A stretch of 6,449 nucleotides of DNA from a bacterium UBP12_UBA5184 (lineage in GTDB: Bacteria; Vulcanimicrobiota; Vulcanimicrobiia; Vulcanimicrobiales; Vulcanimicrobiaceae), in assembly GCA_002413145.1 (NCBI GenBank), contig DHWK01000109.1, forward strand, positions 402 to 6,850, given 5' to 3'. This document shows, in pieces, positions 1-5,866 of this stretch. Made by a program: the position numbers and the translations under genes. Below the pieces are notes generated by a model, which was given only the letters and a program-made list of their open reading frames with translations, was not told where the DNA came from and did no database searches. Position 1 is the stretch's first letter. The number at the start of each line of letters is the position of its first letter.

Positions 1-1
1 C

Positions 2-160
2 CGGGTCGCGCTGCCGCTGGCGGCGGGCGGGCTCGTGGGCGGCCAACTCGGGCCGCGCATCGCGCGCCGCATCTCCTCGCGGCGCCTGACGCTGACGATC
101 GCCTACACGGTGCTCGTAGCGGCCCTGTCGCTCATCGCCAAGCACGTCTTCCCGTTCTAG
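2..160 (+). CDS. TauE/SafE-family sulfite exporter-like membrane protein, C-terminal fragment
   Basis: This is the last 52 codons of a gene that begins before the window and stops at TAG 158-160. The readable tail has a glycine-rich turn (AAGGLVGGQLGPRIARRI), then a basic loop (SSRR), then one hydrophobic helix (LTIAYTVLVAALSLIA) and a short end. In TauE/SafE (TSUP, DUF81) permeases the last repeat has the same form: GGxxGxxLGxxla, a short basic loop and a final membrane helix. Those proteins are inner-membrane exporters of sulfite, sulfoacetate and similar anions. The substrate cannot be told from this fragment. The gene converges on the minus-strand gene ending at 169 with only 8 nt between the stops, and no clear terminator hairpin separates them. 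The family call rests on a short tail, so another small polytopic transporter remains possible. Confidence 0.68.
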   Translation, partial: RVALPLAAGGLVGGQLGPRIARRISSRRLTLTIAYTVLVAALSLIAKHVFPF

Positions 161-168
161 CGAGCCCG

Positions 169-1182
169 TTAGGCCGGGACGCGCTCGCGCTCCGGTAAGA
201 GGCGCCGAATCGCGCCGGCGATCTCCGCGAGGCTGACGATTTTGTCGATCGCGTTCTCGAAGGTTCGGGTCGCGGCGAGCAGGAGCTCCCGATTCGCCTC
301 CACCTGATCGCGACTCGTTTCGTCCGCACAGAAAAGGACGAGGCTCGCCAACAACAACGTGTCGAACGTCTCGCGCTCGCCGCTGGAGAGTTGCGGCAGC
401 GCGAAGGCCTCGGCGACCCGCGTCCATGTTCGCGCGATCGCAGCCGACAGCTCCGGCCAAGTGTCGAAGGCCACCCAAAAACCGGCCGCCGGGACGCCCT
501 CGATCTTCCGAAAGAGCGGATTCGAACGCTGGTCGAGCGTGATGAGATCGCGCGCGTCGGCGAGCCTATCGGCGATGCGCGAGACGCCCCGCACGAAGGC
601 CCGCGCCGGCAGAGGCGCGGTCGGGTCGGTCTGTGCGGCGAGCAGCCGGAGCAGCTCGCGCACGCGGCGCGATTGCGCGCGCACGTCGGCGCCCAGATAG
701 ATAACCGCCAGCGCGCCGAACGCTAAGCTGCGCGCGATGTCGGCCACGCTGCCGCGCAGCTCGAACGGCACGTAGCCCGCGACGCCGTCGGCGACCCGCT
801 CGGCGGCCGCCAAGAGCTCTGCGCTCTTGAGGGTTCCGAAACGCGGCGCGATTCCGGTCATCCGCTGCAACGAGCGCCGCGCCAAACCGAAGGTCGTCGC
901 CAAGCGTGCGCTCAGACCACGCTTGACGAGTTCCACCGGGACGGCGCGATCGCCGGCGCGTGCTAGTGCGAACGCCAGCGCCTCCGGCGAACGCCGCCCG
1001 CGGATCGCCTTGCGGACCGCCGCAAGGAAGATGAGGCGAATGACCTGCGCTTCATCGAGTGCGAAGCCGTCCTCGAGCCGTGTGGCGGGCTCGACCAGAC
1101 CGGCGCGGGTCCACTCGTCCCACGTTTTCAGCGAAAGCCGCCGTGCCGCTAGGACGTCGTCGAGTGGGATCGACACACTCAT
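169..1182 (-). CDS. Unknown 337-aa protein with MerR-like N-terminal helix-turn-helix
   Basis: I do not recognise the full-length family. Residues about 5-55 look like a MerR-type winged helix: a short helix (IPLDDVLAARRLS), a second helix with the typical tryptophan/aromatic pattern (LKTWDEWTRAGLVEP), a wing-like turn (RLEDGF) and a recognition-type helix (LDEAQVIRLIFLAAVRKA). The remaining ~280 residues are mostly helical, rich in Ala, Arg and Leu, with no cysteine cluster or catalytic motif that I can name. A hydrophobic stretch near 150-165 (RSLAFGALAVIYLGAD) is too short and mixed to call a membrane helix with confidence. The start ATG (1180-1182) overlaps the stop of the upstream SprT-like gene as ATGA. 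There is no Shine-Dalgarno site before it, so translation is probably coupled. A DNA-binding regulator is an inference from the N-terminus only. The coding assignment is solid because the frame is long and the antisense frames are low-complexity Arg/Ser/Ala. Confidence 0.8.
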   Translation of the reverse strand: MSVSIPLDDVLAARRLSLKTWDEWTRAGLVEPATRLEDGFALDEAQVIRLIFLAAVRKAIRGRRSPEALAFALARAGDRAVPVELVKRGLSARLATTFGLARRSLQRMTGIAPRFGTLKSAELLAAAERVADGVAGYVPFELRGSVADIARSLAFGALAVIYLGADVRAQSRRVRELLRLLAAQTDPTAPLPARAFVRGVSRIADRLADARDLITLDQRSNPLFRKIEGVPAAGFWVAFDTWPELSAAIARTWTRVAEAFALPQLSSGERETFDTLLLASLVLFCADETSRDQVEANRELLLAATRTFENAIDKIVSLAEIAGAIRRLLPERERVPA

Positions 1183-1601
1183 CGGCGCGGCCTGCGCCGG
1201 TGTGCCGCTTGCGGCAAGTCGTGATAGATCGAGGGCAGCCCGAGCTCGCGCATCTTGCGCTTGAAGGGCCCAAAATGTCCGGGGTTTTCACCGCGCGCGT
1301 GGAGCCAGGCGTGGATCATCTCGTGCAGCAGCGTCTCGCGCAACGCTTCGACGTTTCCCTCGAAGTGCTTTGGCGAAAGCTCGATCAGCGGAGGCTTGTA
1401 GGTGATACGGCCCGCAAGATTGCCGAAGCGTCCGTTATACGCGATGCGGTGCGCCGGAATCTCTCCAGCGAAGAACTCGTTATTGAGTCGAGCGAACAAC
1501 AATTGTAACTCCGCGACGTCCGGCAGCACGGTGCCGAGGCTTTGCAACCGCGCGCGAGAACCTTCCTGCCGTGCGTCAAGTTCCGGCGCGCGGGCTTCCA
1601 C
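1179..1601 (-). CDS. SprT-like zinc metalloprotease domain protein
   Basis: This 140-residue protein has the SprT-like fold signature. An N-terminal helix (VAELQLLFARLNNEFF, about 29-44) is followed by beta strands (IAYNGRFGNLAGRITY and PLIELSP). The zinc site is HEMIH at residues 93-97, with a probable third ligand at H109 in the segment PGHFGPFKRKM. Spartan/SprT relatives use HExxH plus a downstream His in this way. Eukaryotic SPRTN degrades DNA-protein crosslinks, while the bacterial role is poorly defined. There is no C-terminal zinc ribbon. The tail is basic (AHRRRPRR), which might aid nucleic-acid binding (inference). The GTG start at 1601 has GGAAGG about 10 nt upstream. A second in-frame GTG at 1529 would give a protein starting just before the first conserved helix. 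With the 1601 start, the gene overlaps the divergent gene starting at 1571 by 31 nt. It lies upstream of, and is coupled to, the MerR-like gene. Confidence 0.85.
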   Translation of the reverse strand: MEARAPELDARQEGSRARLQSLGTVLPDVAELQLLFARLNNEFFAGEIPAHRIAYNGRFGNLAGRITYKPPLIELSPKHFEGNVEALRETLLHEMIHAWLHARGENPGHFGPFKRKMRELGLPSIYHDLPQAAHRRRPRR

Positions 1602-1987
1602 CGCGCATCTACCTTCCGATTATGCTGGTCGCGGCGCTCGTGCTCTGCGCGATCGTCTTCTCCTTCCTCAAAGTCGGGCTCGGAACGGGCTCGGTGCTCC
1701 CCAGCGCCCAAAGCGGCGTCACCGGCGGCAGCGGGGTCGGCGGCGGCAGCGCAGCGGTCGGCGAAGGCGCGGCGCCGCCCGCGCCGATCCAGCGGCTGCT
1801 GACCGAGCTCAAGACGCGCGTAGCGCGCAATCCGCGCGACGTCCCGGCCCTCGTCGGGCTCGGCGACCTCTACGCGGCAGCCGGCAAGTTCGAGCAGGCT
1901 CGGCCGTACTATCGGCGCGCGCTGGCCGTCGACCCGAAGAACGCGCCGGCCCGCGCCGGGCTGCGGCGGACCGAGAAACAACCATGA
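1571..1987 (+). CDS. Membrane-anchored TPR-repeat protein
   Basis: This is a 138-residue protein of simple layout. A basic N-terminus (RQVPARGLPPR) precedes a single membrane helix at about 14-33 (LPIMLVAALVLCAIVFSF). A Gly/Ser/Ala-rich linker follows at about 38-70, then one tetratricopeptide repeat at about 92-125 (ALVGLGDLYAAAGKFEQARPY followed by RRALAVDPKNAPA) with the classical L-G-Y-A-F-A-A-P pattern. The basic flank predicts N-in topology, with the TPR outside the cytoplasmic membrane. The layout resembles small TPR proteins of cytochrome c maturation or cell-envelope assembly, but no cyt c genes are nearby, so no function is assigned. The GTG start has no good ribosome site. ATG 1622 is an alternative but would remove the basic flank and half of the membrane helix. 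The stop overlaps the dppA start as ATGA (1984-1987), so the two are probably co-translated. Confidence 0.8.
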   Translation: MRQVPARGLPPRIYLPIMLVAALVLCAIVFSFLKVGLGTGSVLPSAQSGVTGGSGVGGGSAAVGEGAAPPAPIQRLLTELKTRVARNPRDVPALVGLGDLYAAAGKFEQARPYYRRALAVDPKNAPARAGLRRTEKQP

Positions 1988-2817
1988 AACTCTATCTCTC
2001 CGCCGACATGGAAGGCACCGCCGGCGTCGCGTCGTGGGCGCAGTGCGATCCGAAGAATACGACCGAATATCCGTATTACCGGCACCTGATGTCGCTCGAA
2101 GTGCGGGCCGCGATCGACGGCGCGCGCGAAGCGGGCGTCAAAGACGTGCTGGTCAACGACTCGCACTCGGCGATGCGCAACGTCCTGTGGAACGAACTCC
2201 CCGACGACGTCCGCATGATCTACGGCAATCGCAAACCATTTTCGATGAACGAAGGGATCGACCAGAGTTTCGCGTGCGCGTTTTTCACCGGCTATCATGC
2301 CGGCGTCGGCGACGCCGACGGCGCGCTCGACCACACCTACTCGCCGGATACGATCTACAACGTACGGCTCAACGGCACGCGCTGCAGCGAGACGACGATG
2401 AATGCGGCGCTGCTCGGCTATCACGGCGTCCCGGTGGCCCTCATCAGCGGCGACCGCACCACCGTCGAGGGCGCGCGAGCGTTCTTGCCCTGGATCGAAG
2501 GCGTCGTCAGCAAAGATTCGATCGGCCGCTACGCCGTCAACTCGTTTTCGCCCGCCGAGGTGCGCGAGCGCCTGCGCGCCGGCGCGACGCGTGCGATCGA
2601 ACGGGTCGCCGAGATGAAACCGTTCCGCTTTGCTTCGCCGCTGACGCTCGAGATCGACTTCACCGGAACGCAGAACGCGGACTTCGCCGAACTCATCCCC
2701 GGTTTCGCGCGCAGCGGCGGCCGCAGCGTCCGTTTCCAGCACGACGACTACGCGGTCGTCTTCAAAGCCTTCGTCGCGGCGATGCGCCTCGGCGCCGCCG
2801 CCAACGCGCCGGTCTAG
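1984..2817 (+). CDS. dppA: M55-family D-aminopeptidase (DppA-like)
   Basis: This 277-residue protein is close to the length of Bacillus subtilis DppA, a zinc D-aminopeptidase that releases N-terminal D-amino acids (D-Ala-D-Ala, D-Ala-Gly-Gly). The family motifs are all visible: MKLYLSADMEG at the N-terminus with D8 and E10, VLVNDSHSAMRN with H61, KPFSMNEG at 84-91, FFTGYHAG with H105, DHTYS with H117, and CSETTMNA with E136. From memory of the family, D8, E10, H61, H105 and E136 correspond to the di-zinc ligands, and H117 to the conserved active-site histidine. GVPVALISGD (148-157) and the C-terminal segment with VRFQHDDY complete the fold. There is no signal peptide, so it should act in the cytoplasm on imported or recycled peptides. 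The start is fixed by the ATGA overlap with the TPR gene, and only a weak purine stretch (GAGAAA) precedes it. pheA follows after 5 nt. Substrate specificity is inferred. Confidence 0.93.
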   Translation: MKLYLSADMEGTAGVASWAQCDPKNTTEYPYYRHLMSLEVRAAIDGAREAGVKDVLVNDSHSAMRNVLWNELPDDVRMIYGNRKPFSMNEGIDQSFACAFFTGYHAGVGDADGALDHTYSPDTIYNVRLNGTRCSETTMNAALLGYHGVPVALISGDRTTVEGARAFLPWIEGVVSKDSIGRYAVNSFSPAEVRERLRAGATRAIERVAEMKPFRFASPLTLEIDFTGTQNADFAELIPGFARSGGRSVRFQHDDYAVVFKAFVAAMRLGAAANAPV

Positions 2818-2822
2818 CCTAA

Positions 2823-3614
2823 ATGATCGTCGCCTATCAGGGCGAGCCAGGAGCGTTCAGCGAGGACGCGGCCCGCACGCTCGTGCCGAACGCCGAGACG
2901 CGCGGCTATCAGACGTTCGATGAGACCTTCGACGCCGCGCTCTCCGGCGCCGCCGACGCGGCGCTGATGCCGGTTGAGAATTCGATCTCGGGCGCGGTGC
3001 CGCGCGTCTACGATCTGCTCTGGGCCGAGCCGGCGATGAAGATCGCCGGCGAAATCGTCTACCGCGTCGTGCAGAACCTCATTGGAACGCGCGGTGCGAC
3101 GCTCGAAGGGATCCGCGAAGTGCGTTCGCATCCGGTCGCCCTCGAGCAATGCCGCGCTTTTCTCGGCGCGCATCCGCAGATGCATCCCGCGGTCGTCGCG
3201 GATACCGCCGGCGCCGTTCGCGAGATTGCAGCGCTCGGCGATCCCGCGAGCGGAGCGATCGGCTCGACGCTCGCGGCCCAAAAGTACGGCGCGAAGGTGC
3301 TCGCCCCGGCGATCCAAGACGTCGCCGACAACTTCACGCGCTTCTTCTTCGTGCGGCGCGACGCCGAACCGCCGCCGACCGCCGGCCGCGCCTGCGTCGC
3401 GCTCGTCCTGCCGCACCGGCCGGGCTCGCTGCGCGACGCACTCGGCACGTTCGCCGACGCGGGCCTCAATCTGCGTACGCTCGCCTCGCGGCCGTCGCTC
3501 GACGCACCCTTCACCTACCGCTTTTACGTCGAGATCGAAAACGTCAACGCCGCCGCTCTCGAAGCGACGCTGTCACGCATCGATGGATCCGCTCGCGTCC
3601 TCGGTCTTTACTGA
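2823..3614 (+). CDS. pheA: Prephenate dehydratase, monofunctional, with ACT domain
   Basis: This cytoplasmic enzyme converts prephenate to phenylpyruvate in phenylalanine synthesis. Its 263 residues fit the monofunctional class, with no chorismate mutase domain in front. The catalytic domain shows AYQGEPGAFSEDAA (4-17), the conserved MPVENSISGAV (49-59), SHPVALEQC (102-110), ADTAGAV (126-132), GAIGSTLAAQKYG (144-156) and NFTRFFF (170-176). The last holds the T-R-F catalytic motif, with T172. An ACT domain begins near residue 192 (VALVLPHRPGSLRDALGTF) and ends with the sheet TYRFYVEIE. This regulatory domain normally binds phenylalanine through GALV and ESRP motifs. Here these read GSLR (201-204) and ASRP (221-224), so the usual Glu is replaced by Ala and feedback control may differ (inference). 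The ATG lies 5 nt after the dppA stop without a Shine-Dalgarno site, as expected for coupled translation. The 3' end overlaps the convergent NDH-2 gene by 42 nt. Confidence 0.95.
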   Translation: MIVAYQGEPGAFSEDAARTLVPNAETRGYQTFDETFDAALSGAADAALMPVENSISGAVPRVYDLLWAEPAMKIAGEIVYRVVQNLIGTRGATLEGIREVRSHPVALEQCRAFLGAHPQMHPAVVADTAGAVREIAALGDPASGAIGSTLAAQKYGAKVLAPAIQDVADNFTRFFFVRRDAEPPPTAGRACVALVLPHRPGSLRDALGTFADAGLNLRTLASRPSLDAPFTYRFYVEIENVNAAALEATLSRIDGSARVLGLY

Positions 3615-4877
3615 GGCGCTCTCGCTATAGAGCCGCAACTCGGAGATGTCGCGCGGGAAGACGAGGCCGAGCGTCCAGTCCAGGGCGACGCGCACCTGCC
3701 GGTCGAGTCCCGGTAAGCGCAGCAGATAATACGTTCGCCACAAGAACCACGCGAGAAACCCGGTGAGCACGAAGCCGCCGCGCATCCCGGCGACGCCGCG
3801 CCGGCCCCCGAGCGAGGCCATCATCCCGAGCGCTTCGTAGCGAAACGGCTGCGTCTCTGCGCCGCGCATCGTCGCGACGATGTTGCGCGCGACGACGGGG
3901 CCTTCCCGGATCGCGTGCTGCGCGGTCGGCGGATACCATCCGCCCTGGGGTGAGGGAACCTGGGCGCAATCGCCGATCGCCCAAACGCCGGGATAGTCTG
4001 CGACCGACAAATCGCGCTGGACGAGGATCGCGCCGCCGCGTCCGGTGCCGATCGGCAGCGAGGCCACCAGCGGCGACGGCTTCACGCCGGCGCTCCAGAT
4101 GATCGTCGCGCTCTCGACGCGCCGCCCATCTTTGAGCGAAAGGCCGTTTTCGTCGGCGCCGGCCACCGGTGCGTTCAACAGAATGCGGACGCCGCGCCGG
4201 CCGAGCGCGCCGGCGCTGTAATCGCCCATCTTCGGCGGCAAGTCGAGCAAGAGTCGCGCCCCTGCTTCGACCAGGACGATCGAGATTTCTTTGGGGTCGA
4301 GATTACGATAGAAGCGCGCGATGCTCCGGAAAAAATCGGTGAACTCGCCGGCCGCCTCGACGCCGGTGAATCCGCCGCCGACGATCGCGAAGGTGAGCAG
4401 GCGGCGGCGTTTCCCGATGTCTTGGGTGACGTCGGCGAGTTCGAAGCAGGCCAGCGCGTGATTGCGAATCCGCTCGGCATCTTCGAGGTCTTTGAGGGGC
4501 AACGAGCGCTCCGCGACGCCGGGGAGATTGAAGGTCGAGGTCACCGAGCCGAGGGCGAAAACGACGTGATCGTAGGGCAGCCGGTAGCGCGTGCGGTCGA
4601 TTGCGTGACGCACCTCGACGATGCGCTCGGTGAAATCGACGCCGACGATCTCGCCCAGGACGAACTTCGCTCGGCGCAGCTGGGCGCGAATCGGCGTGAC
4701 GACGTGCCGCGGCTCGAGATTCCCCGACGGGACCTCCGGCAGCATCGGCGTGAAGACTGAGAAATTCTCATAACTGACGACGGTGATCTCGGCTTCGCCG
4801 CCCTTCAGCAGGCGCTCGAGCTTGCGCGCCGCCGCCATCGCCCCGAACCCGCCGCCCAGGATCAGAATTTGCGTCAT
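3573..4877 (-). CDS. ndh: Type II NADH dehydrogenase (NDH-2), FAD-dependent
   Basis: This 434-residue flavoprotein should oxidise NADH and reduce membrane quinone without pumping protons. It has two Rossmann sites: ILILGGGFGAMAAA near 4-17 for FAD, and FAIVGGGFTGVEAAGE at 163-178 for NADH. Between them lie FTPMLPEVPSG (42-52) and VVFALGSVTSTF (105-116). The second FAD motif is GVWAIGDCA (297-305), followed by YPPTAQHAIREG (315-326), which matches the AQxAxxxG quinone-site region of NDH-2. The C-terminus has aromatic-rich hydrophobic segments (GFLAWFLWRTYYLLRLPG at 373-390, then ALDWTLGLVFPRD), which in this family anchor the protein to the inner face of the membrane. The ATG overlaps the stop of the upstream kinase gene (ATGA), and GGAAGA lies about 7 nt before it, which supports this start. 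The open frame runs far upstream, but that part is unrelated Arg-rich shadow. A broader NAD(P)/FAD oxidoreductase role is the main alternative. Confidence 0.92.
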   Translation of the reverse strand: MTQILILGGGFGAMAAARKLERLLKGGEAEITVVSYENFSVFTPMLPEVPSGNLEPRHVVTPIRAQLRRAKFVLGEIVGVDFTERIVEVRHAIDRTRYRLPYDHVVFALGSVTSTFNLPGVAERSLPLKDLEDAERIRNHALACFELADVTQDIGKRRRLLTFAIVGGGFTGVEAAGEFTDFFRSIARFYRNLDPKEISIVLVEAGARLLLDLPPKMGDYSAGALGRRGVRILLNAPVAGADENGLSLKDGRRVESATIIWSAGVKPSPLVASLPIGTGRGGAILVQRDLSVADYPGVWAIGDCAQVPSPQGGWYPPTAQHAIREGPVVARNIVATMRGAETQPFRYEALGMMASLGGRRGVAGMRGGFVLTGFLAWFLWRTYYLLRLPGLDRQVRVALDWTLGLVFPRDISELRLYSESASVKTEDASGSIDA

Positions 4878-5827
4878 CCCGGCGTCTTCCACGTCCGAGC
4901 GAGTTTGTCCAACGCCACGACGCGCCGCGCGTAGCGATCGGCGTTGCCGATCTCGCCGAAGGCACGCTGCCCGTGCCGGCTGACGACGTACCAGATCAGA
5001 AAGGCGTTGCGGCGGAGCATGAAATCCGGCAAGAGCGCCCACTCCGCCTCGCTGAGCGGTGCGGCCGCGTGATAGGCGAGCGCGAAAGCGAGCGCAGTCT
5101 CGGTCTCGAGCTCGCCGTCTTCGTCGGCCCGCGCGAACGCGTCCATCCCCGAGCCGACGTCGAACGCGCGCTCGGTTTCGTGGCTGAAGTCGAAATCGAG
5201 CAGACCGGTAATCCGAGCGTTGTCGACCACAAAATTGTCGGGATGCGGGTCGCCGTGCACCGTCGTCAGCGGCAGCGCGCCGGCGCGTTCTCGGATGCGC
5301 GTCTGCGCCCGCGCGAGCGCGAGGGCGAGCTCGTCCCACGGCAAGCGCTGCGCGAGGGCCGGCTGGGCGGCGAAACGCAGGATGCGATCCCGCAGCCAGG
5401 CGAGGACGCCGACCGTGCGCGTCGCGCGCGGGCGCGCGGCGTGAAAATCGGCGAGCGCAAGATGCAAGCGCGCGAGGAGCGCGGCTGCCTCGCGCGTCGA
5501 ATGACGGTCGCCGGTCGTGCCGGTAACGTACGGGAAGACGGCGTTGAACGCGCCGCCGTCGAGCAGGATCGACTCGCCGCCGGCATCGAGCAGCGGTGCG
5601 CGTACTTCGCGGAGGCGTGCGCCGGCGTGCCGCATCACCGCGTGTTCGAAGAAGACCGCGCGCCGCGTGACGTGCATCCGGCCGTAGCGTCGCGCGACGT
5701 AGGCCGCGCCGCCGGTTCGCGCCGTGACGAGCCAATTGTCGTTGACCCAACCGCCGGGCAACTCTGCCGCCGCGACGCCGCCAATCCCAAAGTGCGCCGC
5801 GACGCGCAACGCATCGTCTGCGGTCAT
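4874..5827 (-). CDS. APH-fold phosphotransferase (aminoglycoside phosphotransferase / homoserine kinase II-like)
   Basis: This 317-residue protein has the aminoglycoside-phosphotransferase fold, shared by small-molecule kinases such as homoserine kinase type II, choline kinase and fructosamine kinase. The catalytic loop is TVHGDPHPDNFVV (189-201), with D193 as the catalytic base and N198 as a metal ligand. GLLDFDFS (208-215) carries the DFG-equivalent D211. The N-lobe shows GGWVNDNWLV (25-34) and AYVARRY (42-48), with Arg where many relatives have Lys. The substrate cannot be read from sequence. A resistance role is unlikely given the metabolic context, and homoserine kinase or an unknown metabolite kinase is more plausible (inference). 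The chosen ATG at 5827 directly precedes the conserved region but has no Shine-Dalgarno site. In-frame TTG codons at 5872 and 5911 have purine-rich sequences upstream, and would add 15 or 28 unconserved-looking residues and overlap the divergent gene. Its stop overlaps the NDH-2 start (ATGA). Confidence 0.85.
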   Translation of the reverse strand: MTADDALRVAAHFGIGGVAAAELPGGWVNDNWLVTARTGGAAYVARRYGRMHVTRRAVFFEHAVMRHAGARLREVRAPLLDAGGESILLDGGAFNAVFPYVTGTTGDRHSTREAAALLARLHLALADFHAARPRATRTVGVLAWLRDRILRFAAQPALAQRLPWDELALALARAQTRIRERAGALPLTTVHGDPHPDNFVVDNARITGLLDFDFSHETERAFDVGSGMDAFARADEDGELETETALAFALAYHAAAPLSEAEWALLPDFMLRRNAFLIWYVVSRHGQRAFGEIGNADRYARRVVALDKLARTWKTPG

Positions 5828-5866
5828 CTCAGGAGCGCGCGCGCCGACCGCGAATAGGTCCAGATC

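Noticed and set aside
161..168. Terminator between the convergent TauE-like gene and the MerR-like gene
   Set aside because: Only 8 nt lie between the stops and no inverted repeat with a T-run is visible around them.
1483..1509. Possible promoter for the TPR-dppA-pheA unit (TTGAGT and TGTAAC) in an AT-rich pocket with the palindrome ACAATTGT
   Set aside because: Each box matches the sigma-70 consensus at only 4 of 6 positions and the spacing is 15 nt. It could be codon content of the SprT-like gene.
1612..1624. CATAAT on the minus strand upstream of the SprT-like GTG as a -10 box
   Set aside because: No matching -35 element at 16-18 nt, and the implied transcript start would fall in the ribosome site.
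1402..1983. Extension of the dppA frame upstream to a 471-residue protein
   Set aside because: The extra part is Arg/Ala-rich shadow of the TPR and SprT-like genes. DppA proteins start at the MKLY-type motif and are about 275 residues long.
1909..2742. 277-residue open frame antisense to dppA
   Set aside because: Composition is typical of a GC-rich antisense shadow, and the sense strand has a complete, motif-bearing enzyme.
3618..3633. Short hairpin (GCTCT / AGAGC, 6-nt loop) just after the pheA stop, as a terminator
   Set aside because: The stem is only 5 bp, there is no T-run, and it lies inside the NDH-2 coding sequence. Too weak to annotate.
4878..5750. Upstream extension of the NDH-2 frame, giving a 725-residue open frame
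   Set aside because: The added ~290 residues are Arg/Ala/Gly-rich low complexity in a shifted frame of the real kinase gene. NDH-2 begins at ATG 4877 with its FAD motif within the first 12 residues.
4973..5857. 294-residue open frame antisense to the kinase gene
   Set aside because: No recognisable domain and charged low-complexity composition. The kinase motifs lie on the opposite strand.
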